Origin: UBA1801 sp035353395
Lineage (GTDB): Bacteria; Acidobacteriota; Holophagae; Holophagales; Holophagaceae
Direction of reading: 5' to 3'
Assembly (NCBI GenBank): GCA_035353395.1
Contig: DAOPZL010000005.1
Span: forward strand, 25,222-89,221
Length of the DNA: 64,000 bases
Part shown: in pieces, positions 25,245 to 33,453 of the stretch
Layout: the number at the start of each line of letters is the position of its first letter
Position numbering within the stretch: position 1 is the stretch's first letter
Position numbers and translations under genes: made by a program
The notes under the pieces: model-generated
What the model was told of the DNA's origin: nothing
Database searches by the model: none
The model's input: only the letters and a program-made list of their open reading frames with translations

Positions 25245-26135
25245 TCAGAACTTCAAGGGCGTGCCGATGCCCAGCAGGTCGGCGAGGTTGGCCGCGGGAT
25301 CGATCACGGGGATGATGAGCGAGGACCGGCACGTCATGATCGTCGTCACGCCCGGGCCGTGTCCCGCCTTCATGCAGTCGCTGTGGACGACCACCCCGAT
25401 GGTGACGGCTCCCTGGCGGTAGGCCCGTCCGTAGCGGTTGTCGTGGTCCAGCAGGGCGACGAAATCCCCGAAACGGATCTTGTCGAGCTTGAACTCCTCG
25501 ACGCTTTCCGGATCGCTGGTGACGATGTCGTAGTCGCCCTTGGCCACGTGCGCGGAGCCGATCCCGGATCCCATGCAGGCCGCCGGGACGATGGTCGTCA
25601 CGGGGACTTCCAGCTTCGTGCGGCCCGACTTCCGGACCTGCATCTTCTCGAGAAGGGAAGGGTCGAGATTGAAGAGCATGATTTCCGGGAAGTCCAGGAG
25701 CTTCAGACCCTGGCCCCGGGCGTGGATCATGATCTTGTCGTCGTAGGTGAGCTTCTCCTTCACCGGGCGCGGGAAGTCCACGATGAGGTGCTCCGAGCCG
25801 CCGTGGGTGCCGAGGACGACCCCCGTGCTCCCCTTCGCCTCGCCGCTGACGACCCGCGCGGTGTTGCCCACGCAGGCGAACATCTGCAGCGAGTTGTTCG
25901 GATGATCGTTGGGCTTGTGGGTGTCCCCGGTGCAGCTGACCCCCGGTTCGATATGGTCTCCCGCCCATCCGAAGGCCGAATCGCCGACCTGGAGGTTGAG
26001 CGTGATGCCCCCGATCCCCGGCAGGAGGAAGGGGTTCCCTTCGTGGTCCACCTTCCACAGGCCGTTGGTCCTGGGAGGACCAGGCTGGCATTCCAGCAGG
26101 AATTCCACGATGGAAGCCTTGTTCGTCTTGAGCAT
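25245..26135 (-). CDS. DUF4438-family protein
   Basis: 296 residues from ATG 26135, preceded by AAGGAG eight bases away. Conserved-looking blocks are GIGGITLNLQVGDSAFGWAGDHIEPGVS, ARVVSGEAKGSTGVVLGTHGG, KIMIHARGQGLKLLDFP and the Gly-rich GHGPGVTTIMTCRSSLI. I assign it to DUF4438 by overall resemblance; no biochemical activity is known to me. It lies 67 bases downstream of the isoaspartyl peptidase and likely shares its sigma-54-type promoter, which hints at a peptide-degradation role. Confidence 0.72.
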   Translation of the reverse strand: MLKTNKASIVEFLLECQPGPPRTNGLWKVDHEGNPFLLPGIGGITLNLQVGDSAFGWAGDHIEPGVSCTGDTHKPNDHPNNSLQMFACVGNTARVVSGEAKGSTGVVLGTHGGSEHLIVDFPRPVKEKLTYDDKIMIHARGQGLKLLDFPEIMLFNLDPSLLEKMQVRKSGRTKLEVPVTTIVPAACMGSGIGSAHVAKGDYDIVTSDPESVEEFKLDKIRFGDFVALLDHDNRYGRAYRQGAVTIGVVVHSDCMKAGHGPGVTTIMTCRSSLIIPVIDPAANLADLLGIGTPLKF

Positions 26136-26202
26136 GAGGGTCTCTCCTTCCCGAGCATCATCCACGCGGGCGCGCTTCCTGCGGGCCCGCGGCGAGGACG
26201 TC

Positions 26203-27135
26203 CTACTCATCACCATATATTGCGATCATCCGGGTTCCCTGGCCATCGACCATGCCGCGATACATGCCCTCGCAGTTCAGCGGCATGGCGACGTTGCCCT
26301 TGGCGTCCACCGCGATCATCCCTCCGGTCCCGCCCATCCCGACGAGGGTCTGGCGGACCACAGCGTCGCTGGCTTCGCGGAGGGTCTGCCCCAGGTAGGC
26401 CATCCGCGCGGCGACATCATGGGCCGCCGCGGCGCGGATGAACATTTCCCCGTGTCCCGTGCACGAGACCGCGCAGGTCTCGTCCGCCCAGGTCCCGGCC
26501 CCGATGATGGCCGTGTCCCCGACCCGGCCCGGCCACTTCGCGGTGCGGCCCCCGGTGGAGGTCGCCGCGGCCAGCCGCCCCCGCTCATCCAGCGCCACGG
26601 CCCCGATGGTGCCGTGCTTCCGGTCCTCGGGAACATCCGCCTCCGTCCCGCCGGCGGCGATCCGTGCCTTCTCCTCCTGGAGGGCCTGCCAGCGCCGTTC
26701 GGTGTAGTAGTAGTCGGGAGACACGCACTCCAGCCCCTCCTTGCGCGCGAACGCGTCCGCGGCGGAGAAGCCGAGCGTGACATGGGGCGTCGCCTCCATC
26801 ACCCGCCTGGCCAGCCGCACGGGATTCCTGGCGACCGTGACCCCCGTGACCGTGCCCGCGTCGCGGGACGCGCCGTCCATCACGGCGGCTTCCAGTTCGA
26901 TGGTGCCGTCCAGGGTGAAGACGGCGCCCTTCCCCGCGTTGAAGAGGGGATTGTCCTCCATGGAGGTGACCGAGGCGATGACGGCGTCGAGGGAGGTCCC
27001 GCCTTCCCGGAGGACGCGATGCCCGGCCTCCAGCGCGGCCGACAGGCCTTCCCGCATCTGCCTGTCCTTTTCCGGAGTCATCTCCTGCCGGCGCAAGGTA
27101 CCCGCTCCTCCGTGGATCGCGATGGCTATGGTCAT
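26203..27135 (-). CDS. iaaA: Isoaspartyl peptidase / L-asparaginase (Ntn hydrolase)
   Basis: 310 residues. A plant-type asparaginase precursor that cleaves itself before T176 in KHGTIGAVALDE and then hydrolyses isoaspartyl dipeptides or asparagine. Other hallmarks are IHGGAG at the start, NAGKGAVFT, SRDAGTVTGV, GVGDTAIIGAGTWAD-type and GHGEMFIR segments. There is no signal peptide. It is first gene of a minus-strand unit with DUF4438, under a -24/-12 sequence 67 bases upstream. Neighbouring peptidases and the Opp transporter fit uptake and degradation of damaged peptides. Confidence 0.92.
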   Translation of the reverse strand: MTIAIAIHGGAGTLRRQEMTPEKDRQMREGLSAALEAGHRVLREGGTSLDAVIASVTSMEDNPLFNAGKGAVFTLDGTIELEAAVMDGASRDAGTVTGVTVARNPVRLARRVMEATPHVTLGFSAADAFARKEGLECVSPDYYYTERRWQALQEEKARIAAGGTEADVPEDRKHGTIGAVALDERGRLAAATSTGGRTAKWPGRVGDTAIIGAGTWADETCAVSCTGHGEMFIRAAAAHDVAARMAYLGQTLREASDAVVRQTLVGMGGTGGMIAVDAKGNVAMPLNCEGMYRGMVDGQGTRMIAIYGDE

Positions 27136-27201
27136 TGCCTCTTCCCTTCCCTGTGATCGGGTCCCGAGGACGCACCTGGACGGACCCGCGGCGCCAGTAG
27201 G

Positions 27202-27216
27202 GCAATTCCTATACCA
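27202..27216 (-). promoter_or_regulatory. Sigma-54-type promoter upstream of iaaA
   Basis: On the minus strand, TGGTATAGGAATTGC has GG and GC 12 nt apart as in the -24/-12 consensus TGGCACG-N4-TTGC. It ends 66 bases before the iaaA start. The 378-base intergenic region 27136-27513 also contains the opposite-facing promoter for the D-aminopeptidase gene and otherwise no gene. Confidence 0.65.
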
Positions 27217-27448
27217 GATGGAGATCCGATGCGCGGATCCAGGCCGAGGGCCCATTGCACGAGGATTGATGCCCACCCGCGCACCCCGGCCAGAAGCACC
27301 GACGCGGCTCTTTGGCGATTGTGGGTGATTATGGGTCGAATTCGGACCTGTTTTCGAAAGCCGGGAAGGCCGGCCGATCCGGGCCCCAGGTCCTCGCGAC
27401 ACGGCCCTGCCGGACCTTTCGCCCCACCCGACTCCCCTCGCCGGGCAC

Positions 27449-27463
27449 TGGCATCGATCATGC
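27449..27463 (+). promoter_or_regulatory. Sigma-54-type promoter upstream of dppA
   Basis: TGGCATCGATCATGC carries correctly spaced GG and GC elements. A start point near 27475 would leave a 5' leader of about 40 nt containing the 27481-27498 palindrome and the ribosome site. Confidence 0.65.
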
Positions 27464-27480
27464 GTTTTTGATCCAATCGG

Positions 27481-27498
27481 GGGAGTCCGCGGACTCCC
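27481..27498. repeat. 18-bp perfect palindrome in the dppA leader
   Basis: GGGAGTCCGCGGACTCCC is its own reverse complement. It sits between the predicted transcription start and the GGAG ribosome site of the D-aminopeptidase gene. It could be a protein operator or, in RNA, a hairpin next to the ribosome site. Confidence 0.7.
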
Positions 27499-27513
27499 GC
27501 TTGGAGCGTGCCC

Positions 27514-28329
27514 ATGAAGATCCTGATCTCGGTCGATATCGAAGGCGTCGCGGGGGTATCCAGGCCCGACCAGACCACGGCCACCGGCGCAGACTACGGC
27601 GTCGCCCGCGGCCTCATGACCGAGGAAGCCAACGCGGCCGTTCGCGGCGCCTTCGCGGCGGGAGCCGCCGAAGTCTTCGTCGCCGACGCCCACGGCACCT
27701 TCGGGAACCTGCTGCCCGACCGCCTGGACCCGCGCGCCCAGCTGATCCACGGCAAGCCCCGCGCCTTCGGCATGCTGGAAGGCATCCAGGAGCGTCCGGA
27801 AGCCGTCCTCCTCGTGGGCTACCACGCGATGGCGAGCGCCTCCGGCGTCCTGGCCCACACCATCCGGGGCACGGCCTTCCACCGGATCCAGCTCAACGGC
27901 CGCCCCGCCGGGGAAGCCGCCCTCTACGGCCTGCTGGCGGGAGAATTCAACGCCCCGGTCGTCATGGCCAGCGGCGACGACGCCTTCGCCCGGGAAACCA
28001 CGGCCTGGCTGCCCCAGACCCGCTTCGCCGTCGTGAAGCGCTCCCTGGGCAACCGCGCCGCGATCAGCCTCTCGCCCGAGCGGGCGCGGACGGCCATCGA
28101 GGCGGAGGCCAAGGCCGCCGTCGCGGCGCGGGCCTCCATCGCCCCCATCCATCTGGATCCGCCCATCCACTGCCGGCTGGAAGCCAAGACGCCCGCCCTG
28201 GCCGATCTCTTCTCGCTGCTCCCGGCCTCGAACCGGCTGGATGCGATGACGCTGGAATTCACGATGAACCGGCCCAGCGAGGTGCTCCGCGTCCTGAATC
28301 TCTGGTCGGCGGCCGCCGCGTCGCTGTAG
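27514..28329 (+). CDS. dppA: D-aminopeptidase DppA (M55 family)
   Basis: 271 residues from ATG 27514 (GGAG seven bases upstream). The zinc-binding Asp/Glu are in ISVDIEGVAGV, with further ligands in VFVADAHGTFGN and VGYHAMAS, and VLAHTIRG follows, as in B. subtilis DppA. The enzyme releases N-terminal D-Ala-type residues from peptides in the cytoplasm and would recycle cell-wall peptides. It converges on the membrane-dipeptidase gene of the opp operon (eight bases between ends) and has its own sigma-54-type promoter. Confidence 0.9.
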   Translation: MKILISVDIEGVAGVSRPDQTTATGADYGVARGLMTEEANAAVRGAFAAGAAEVFVADAHGTFGNLLPDRLDPRAQLIHGKPRAFGMLEGIQERPEAVLLVGYHAMASASGVLAHTIRGTAFHRIQLNGRPAGEAALYGLLAGEFNAPVVMASGDDAFARETTAWLPQTRFAVVKRSLGNRAAISLSPERARTAIEAEAKAAVAARASIAPIHLDPPIHCRLEAKTPALADLFSLLPASNRLDAMTLEFTMNRPSEVLRVLNLWSAAAASL

Positions 28330-28337
28330 CTCCCAGG

Positions 28338-29351
28338 TCAGGCCCCGGCCTTCCAGGTCGCCGCCAGCACCCGCATCCAGTTCCCGTGGGCGACGAGCCG
28401 CAGGTCCTCGTCGCCGAAGCCCGCGTCCGCGAGGGCATCCAGCAGGCGGGGCAGGCCCCTGGCATCCCCCAGTTCCCGGGACAGGGTGCAGCCGTCGAAG
28501 TCCGAGCCGAACCCGACGTGCGCCACGCCAATCCGGTCGGCGATGTAGCGGAAGTGCTTCACGATCTCGCTCAGGGGCGTGTCCGGCTCCTTCCGGTTGT
28601 CCGCCCGGAGGAAGATGGTCGCGAAGTTGATGCCGACGATGCCGTTCGAGGCCGCGATCGCGTCCAGCTGGGCATCGGTGAGGTTCCGCGGCGAGGGGCT
28701 CAGCCTGTGGACGCAGGAGTGCGTCGCCACGAGCGGCGCCGAGGAGAGCCGCGCGACATCCCAGAAGCCGGCCTCGTTCAGGTGGGAGAGATCGACCAGG
28801 ATGCCCATCCGGTTGCACGCCGCCACCAGGGCCTTCCCTTCCGCGGTCAGGCCGGGTCCCTGGTCGGGGCTCCCCCCGCTCCTGAAGTCGACGCCCGTCC
28901 CGAACGCGTTGGGCCGGCTCCACACCAGGCCGATGGAGCGCAGGCCCAGGCCGTAGTAGGCGCCGAGGTTCTCCAGCCCTGGAGCGATGGCCTCCGCCCC
29001 TTCGAGGTGCATCACGGCTCCAACGACCCCATCCCGGAAGGCGCGTTCGAGCGAGGCCGCGTCCCGGACCACGCGCAGCCGGCCCTGGGCTCTCGCCTCC
29101 AGGTCCAGCAGGCTCTTCATCCCCCGCTCGGTGACCTCCTGGGCGCAGGCCAGTTCCACGGCCGCCCCGGGCCGGGGGCTCGACACGAACACCGCGAACA
29201 TGCCGCCCCCGAAGCCTCCGGCTGCCGCCCGCGGCAGATCCAGGTGCCCCGAGGAACTCTCCTCCAGCAGGTCCCGTCCCATCTTGCCGGGGTTGTAGAG
29301 GACCTGGAGGGCATCATTGTGCCCATCGAAAATGAGGGGACGCTTCGGCAC
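28338..29351 (-). CDS. Membrane dipeptidase-like zinc dipeptidase (M19)
   Basis: 337 residues from a GTG with AAGGAG six bases upstream. M19 signatures: FDGHNDAL (zinc ligands), VVGAVMHLEGAEAI (bridging Glu), LVDLSHLNEAGFWDV, PLVATHSCVHRLSPSPRNLTD and HVGFGSDFDG. The family hydrolyses dipeptides, often with a D-residue at the C-terminal side. No signal peptide is seen, so it likely acts in the cytoplasm on imported dipeptides. It is the last gene of the opp operon, 26 bases after oppF. Confidence 0.9.
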   Translation of the reverse strand: MPKRPLIFDGHNDALQVLYNPGKMGRDLLEESSSGHLDLPRAAAGGFGGGMFAVFVSSPRPGAAVELACAQEVTERGMKSLLDLEARAQGRLRVVRDAASLERAFRDGVVGAVMHLEGAEAIAPGLENLGAYYGLGLRSIGLVWSRPNAFGTGVDFRSGGSPDQGPGLTAEGKALVAACNRMGILVDLSHLNEAGFWDVARLSSAPLVATHSCVHRLSPSPRNLTDAQLDAIAASNGIVGINFATIFLRADNRKEPDTPLSEIVKHFRYIADRIGVAHVGFGSDFDGCTLSRELGDARGLPRLLDALADAGFGDEDLRLVAHGNWMRVLAATWKAGA

Positions 29352-29377
29352 TGGGTTCTCCTTGCGGACCTCTCCGC

Positions 29378-30400
29378 CTACGCGGAAGCGGTGAGGGGGA
29401 AATGGCACTTGGCGAAGTGGTCCGGGCCGATCGCCTCCATGGGCGGTTCCTGAGTCCTGCACACGTCCTTCGCGTAGGGGCAGCGCGTGTGGAACCGGCA
29501 TCCGGGTGGCGGATTCACCGGGCTCGGGATCTCGCCCTTCGGGATCTCCCGTTCGCGCTTGTTCGCGGGGTCGGGCTGCGGCACCGAGTTGAGCAGCAGC
29601 CGCGTGTAGGGGAAGGCCGGCCGCTCGAAGAGGTCCTGCTTCCGGCCGATCTCCATGATCTTCCCCAGGTACATCACCGCCACGTAGTCCGCGATGTAGT
29701 CGATCACGGAGAGGCTGTGCGTGATGAAGAGGTAGGTCAGGTCGCATTCCCGCTTCAGGTCCTGGATCATCTTCAGGATCACGGCCTGGACCGAGACGTC
29801 CAGGGCCGAGGTGGGCTCGTCCAGGACCAGGAACTCCGGCTTCAGGACCAGCGAACGGGCCACGGAGATCCGCTGGCGCTGCCCCCCCGAGAACTCGTGG
29901 GGGTAGCGGTACATGTGCTCTTCCTGCAGGCCGACCTTCTCCAGGATCTCCTTCACGCGGACATGGATCTCGTCGGGGGGGAGGTTGAAGTGGATCTTCA
30001 GGCCTTCGCCGATGATGTTCTTCACGAGCTTGCGGGGATGCAGGGAGTTGTACGGATCCTGCGAGACCATCTGCATCTTCCGCCGGAAGACCAGCATCTC
30101 CGCGCGGTTCAGCTTGCACAGGTCCGTCGTCCCGTAGTAGATGGAACCCGCGGTGGGTTCGATCAGGCGCAGCAGCGTCCGCCCGAGGGTGGTCTTCCCC
30201 GAGCCCGACTCGCCGACCACGCCGAAGGTGGAGCCCTTCGGGATCTTGAAGGTGACGTCGTCGATCGCCTTCACGAACTTGCCGGAGGCGAAGAGTCCCT
30301 GCTTGACGGGGAAGTACTGCTTCAGCCCCTCGATGCTCATCAGCGCGTTATCGCCTGTTTCCGGGGCCTTTCCGGGTTCATTGCTGTTCGTCATGTGCAT
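29378..30400 (-). CDS. oppF: Oligopeptide ABC transporter ATP-binding protein OppF
   Basis: 340 residues. Walker A is GESGSGKT (about 63-70), Q-loop VSQDPYNSLHPR, signature FSGGQRQR, Walker B FLVLDEPTSALD and H-loop FITHS. The C-terminal extension CRFHTRCPYAKDVC has the four-Cys pattern of Opp/Dpp ATPases that can bind a cluster. It pairs with OppD to power peptide import. ATG 30400 or 30394 could be used; spacing from GAGG is long in both cases. It is 15 bases after oppD. Confidence 0.93.
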   Translation of the reverse strand: MHMTNSNEPGKAPETGDNALMSIEGLKQYFPVKQGLFASGKFVKAIDDVTFKIPKGSTFGVVGESGSGKTTLGRTLLRLIEPTAGSIYYGTTDLCKLNRAEMLVFRRKMQMVSQDPYNSLHPRKLVKNIIGEGLKIHFNLPPDEIHVRVKEILEKVGLQEEHMYRYPHEFSGGQRQRISVARSLVLKPEFLVLDEPTSALDVSVQAVILKMIQDLKRECDLTYLFITHSLSVIDYIADYVAVMYLGKIMEIGRKQDLFERPAFPYTRLLLNSVPQPDPANKREREIPKGEIPSPVNPPPGCRFHTRCPYAKDVCRTQEPPMEAIGPDHFAKCHFPLTASA

Positions 30401-30415
30401 GGTCCGATCAGAGCC

Positions 30416-31396
30416 TCAGGATTCGCGGGTATACAGGTGGCAGGCCACGAAATGGCCTTCCGAGGCGGGAAGGAGCTTCGGGGTTTCCCGGCTGCAGCGC
30501 TCGGTGGCGTGGGCGCACCGGGGATGGAAGCGGCAGCCGGAAGGCGGGTTCACCAGGTCCGGCACCTCGCCCGGGATGGCGCTCAGCTCCCCGGTCTGGC
30601 CGATCTTGGGGATCGCCTTGAAGAGGCCGCAGCTGTACGGATGGAGAGGCTTGGCGAAAAGGTCCAGGGTCGAGGCGTACTCGACGGTGTTCCCCGCGTA
30701 CATCACGGCGATCCTGTCGCAGAACTCCGCCGCGACCCCCATGTCGTGGGTGATGAGGAGCGCCGAGTAGTTGAAGGTCCGGACCAGCTCGTTCAGCAGG
30801 TTCAGGATCTGGGCCTGGATCGTCACGTCCAGCGCCGAGCTCGGCTCGTCCGCGATGAGCAGTTTCGGGCTCGAGGAGAGGGCCATGGCGATCATGACCC
30901 GCTGGGCCATGCCGCCGCTCAGCTCATGGGGATAGTGGTCCGCCACGCGCTTCGGATCCAGGCCGACGACGCTCAGCATGCGCTCGACCTCGGCCCGGGT
31001 CTCCGCCCTGGAAAGGCCGGGCTGGGCCCGCAGCACGTTCTCCGCCACCTGGGCGCCCGCCTTCATGACGGGGTTCAGGGCGGCGACGGGCTCCTGGAAG
31101 ATCGTGGCCATCTCGCGGCCGCGCACGCCGTCCAGCTCCTTTTCGGACAAGGTCATCAGGTCGCGGCCGTCGAACATGATCCGGCCCCCCGTGATCTCGC
31201 CCGGCTGCTGGATCAGCTGCATGAGCGCCAGGGAGGTGACGGACTTGCCGCACCCGCTCTCGCCCACGACGCCGAGCCGTTCGCCCCGGTTCAGCCACAG
31301 TTCCACGCCGTTGAGGGCCTTGATCGTGCCACGGTACGTGTGGAAGATCACCCTCAGCTCGCTGACGTCCAGCAGGTCTCCGCGGATCGCTTCCAT
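30416..31396 (-). CDS. oppD: Oligopeptide ABC transporter ATP-binding protein OppD
   Basis: 326 residues. Walker A GESGCGKS, Q-loop IFQEPVAALNPV, signature LSGGMAQR, Walker B LLIADEPSSALD and H-loop LLITHD are all intact. The Cys-rich extension CRFHPRCAHATERC follows. The start at 31396 has AGGAGG with ideal spacing and lies three bases after oppC. It is the second ATPase of the heterodimer. Confidence 0.93.
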   Translation of the reverse strand: MEAIRGDLLDVSELRVIFHTYRGTIKALNGVELWLNRGERLGVVGESGCGKSVTSLALMQLIQQPGEITGGRIMFDGRDLMTLSEKELDGVRGREMATIFQEPVAALNPVMKAGAQVAENVLRAQPGLSRAETRAEVERMLSVVGLDPKRVADHYPHELSGGMAQRVMIAMALSSSPKLLIADEPSSALDVTIQAQILNLLNELVRTFNYSALLITHDMGVAAEFCDRIAVMYAGNTVEYASTLDLFAKPLHPYSCGLFKAIPKIGQTGELSAIPGEVPDLVNPPSGCRFHPRCAHATERCSRETPKLLPASEGHFVACHLYTRES

Positions 31397-31399
31397 GGC

Positions 31400-32293
31400 C
31401 TACCTCCTGATCTTGGGATCGAGAATGTCCCGGACGCCGTCGCCCAGGAAGTTGAAACCCAGGACCACGACTGCGATGGCCAGGCCGGGGAAAGTGCTGA
31501 TCCACCACTGCTCGAAGATGTGGCTCCGGCCGTCGGCCACGATGGCGCCCCACTCGGGCGTCGGCGGCGGCGCGCCCAGGCCCAGGAATCCGAGGCCTGC
31601 GGCCGTGAGGATGATGGTCCCCATGCGCAGCGTCAGCTGCACGATGACGGGCGAGATGGACATGGGCAGGACGTGGGAGAGCATGATGCGCGGGCTGGTG
31701 GCGCCCAGGGCCCGGATGGCCTCGATGTAGGGCTGGGTCTTCACCTTGATGGTGTCGGCCCGCGACAGCCGCGCGTAGACCGTCCAGTCCACGAGCGCGA
31801 TGGCGATGATGGTGTTGGTCAGGGTCGGTCCCATGGCTGCGGTGATGGCCATGGCCAGCACGAGGCGCGGGAATGCCATGAACATGTCCGTGATGCGCAT
31901 CAAGGTTTCGTCCACGAAGCGCCCGAAGTAGCCCGCCACGATGCCCATCAGGAGGCCGATGGCGATGCTGATGCTGGACACCAGGAAGATGATCCACACT
32001 TCGATGCGCGCGCCGTAGACGACCCGGCTGAAGACGTCGCGGCCCAGCTGGTCCGTGCCGAAGAAGTGCTGCCAGCTCGGAGGCTGGAGCTTGTTGTAGA
32101 GGTTCTGTGAGAAGGCGTCGTACGGCGCGATCAGGGGCGCGAAGATGGCCACGAGCAGGAAGAACAGGATCAGGATGCTCCCGATCATGGCCAGGGGCGT
32201 CTTCTTCCAGAGATAGACCGTGTGGCGGAAATCCTCCAGCCGGGGCCGGAGCTGCTTCTTCAGGGTCTCGAGACGGGATGCGGTGGAAGTCAT
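31400..32293 (-). CDS. oppC: Oligopeptide ABC transporter permease OppC
   Basis: 297 residues with an N-terminal membrane anchor (LAMIGSILILFFLLVAIFAPLIAPYD) followed by the five-helix BPD_transp_1 core. The FGTDQLGRDVFSRVVYG box and the EAIRALGATSPRIMLSHVLP coupling loop that contacts the ATPases are present. It forms the inner-membrane channel with OppB, seven bases upstream. Confidence 0.93.
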   Translation of the reverse strand: MTSTASRLETLKKQLRPRLEDFRHTVYLWKKTPLAMIGSILILFFLLVAIFAPLIAPYDAFSQNLYNKLQPPSWQHFFGTDQLGRDVFSRVVYGARIEVWIIFLVSSISIAIGLLMGIVAGYFGRFVDETLMRITDMFMAFPRLVLAMAITAAMGPTLTNTIIAIALVDWTVYARLSRADTIKVKTQPYIEAIRALGATSPRIMLSHVLPMSISPVIVQLTLRMGTIILTAAGLGFLGLGAPPPTPEWGAIVADGRSHIFEQWWISTFPGLAIAVVVLGFNFLGDGVRDILDPKIRR

Positions 32294-32300
32294 GGGATTT

Positions 32301-33308
32301 CTAGAGCCTCATCCTGGGGTCAAGGGCAGCGTAGGAGATGTCCACCACGAGATTGGCCATGGAGAAGATGAACGCCACAAAGAGGGTGGCGCCCGTGATG
32401 GCGGGATAGTCGAGCACCAGCAGCGACTGGACGATGTAGCGGCCCAGTCCGGGCCAGCTGAAGATGGTCTCGGTCAGCACGGCGCCGCTGAGCAGGTCCC
32501 CGAAGGAGATGCCGATGACCGTCACCGCCGGAATCATGGCGTTCTTGAGGGCGTGCCGGAAGATCACCACCCGGCGTCCGAGCCCCTTGGAGCGCGCCGT
32601 CCGGATGTAGTCCTGCCGCAGCACGTCCAGCATGCTGGCGCGCATGATCCGGGCCACCGAGGCCGCCGAGGCGTAGCCGAGCACGAAGGCCGGCAGGATG
32701 ATGTGCTTGACGGCGTCCCACAGGCCGGCCCAGTTCCGCGTGATGATCGAGTCCACCAGGACGAGTCCCGTGATGTTGTCAACGAAGGCGAAGAGGTCGT
32801 TGCGGCCAGTCCCGGGGAGCCAGCCGAGCTTGAAGTAGAACAGGAGGAGCAGCAGCAGGCCGAGCCAGAAGCCGGGCATGGACACGCCGAGGATGGAGAA
32901 CACCCGCAGGATGTGGTCGATGGGCCGGTTGCGCTTGATGGCGGAGACGGTGCCCAGGAACACGCCGAAGAGGACCGTGAAGCACATGGCGGCGCAGGCC
33001 AGCTCCACGGTGGCCGGGAAGAACTCCAGGATGTCGTCCACCACCTTGTGGTTGCTGACGATCGAGACCCCGAAGTCGCCGTGGAAGATGCCGCCCAGGT
33101 ACCTGAAATACTGGACGTGGAGGGACTGGTCCAGGCCGAGCTGGTGGCGGAGCTTGTCCACCGTCTCCAGGGGGGCGTTGCCGCCCAGGATCGCCCCGAC
33201 GGGGTCGGCCGGGATGACGTGGGTGATGAAGAAGACGATCGTCGCGACCCCCAGCATGACGATCAGCATCAGGAAGAGGCGGCGGAGGATATAGAAGGCC
33301 AGTTTCAA
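32301..33308 (-). CDS. oppB: Oligopeptide ABC transporter permease OppB
   Basis: 335 residues. It has a long first helix (FYILRRLFLMLIVMLGVATIVFFI), a typical VIPADPVGAILGG loop, a periplasmic part with LGLDQSLHVQYFRYLGGIFHGDFG, and the YIRTARSKGLGRRVVIFRHALKNAMIP coupling loop. It follows the binding-protein gene after a 145-base gap holding a strong hairpin, so transporter levels are probably set lower than binding-protein levels. Confidence 0.93.
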   Translation of the reverse strand: MKLAFYILRRLFLMLIVMLGVATIVFFITHVIPADPVGAILGGNAPLETVDKLRHQLGLDQSLHVQYFRYLGGIFHGDFGVSIVSNHKVVDDILEFFPATVELACAAMCFTVLFGVFLGTVSAIKRNRPIDHILRVFSILGVSMPGFWLGLLLLLLFYFKLGWLPGTGRNDLFAFVDNITGLVLVDSIITRNWAGLWDAVKHIILPAFVLGYASAASVARIMRASMLDVLRQDYIRTARSKGLGRRVVIFRHALKNAMIPAVTVIGISFGDLLSGAVLTETIFSWPGLGRYIVQSLLVLDYPAITGATLFVAFIFSMANLVVDISYAALDPRMRL

Positions 33309-33412
33309 GGCTTCTCCCGGGATGAGGATGTCCGGGGAGATGGAGGGAGGTGACGCTCACCCTCAGGCAGGGCTGGCGCGCCCCCCTGGAATCCTCCACC
33401 GTCCGGATCGGA

Positions 33413-33439
33413 GGAGGTCCCGCGGAACGCGGGACCTCC
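33413..33439 (-). terminator. Intercistronic hairpin between oppA and oppB
   Basis: An 11-base perfect stem GGAGGTCCCGC/GCGGGACCTCC with a five-base loop just after the oppA stop and without a T run. Such hairpins usually protect the upstream message or partly terminate, giving excess binding protein. Confidence 0.65.
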
Positions 33440-33453
33440 CGGTCAGCAACTGC

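Noticed and set aside
29402..32110. 902-codon plus-strand ORF opposite oppF, oppD and oppC
   Set aside because: His/Val/Asp-rich shadow composition; the minus strand encodes complete transporter proteins.
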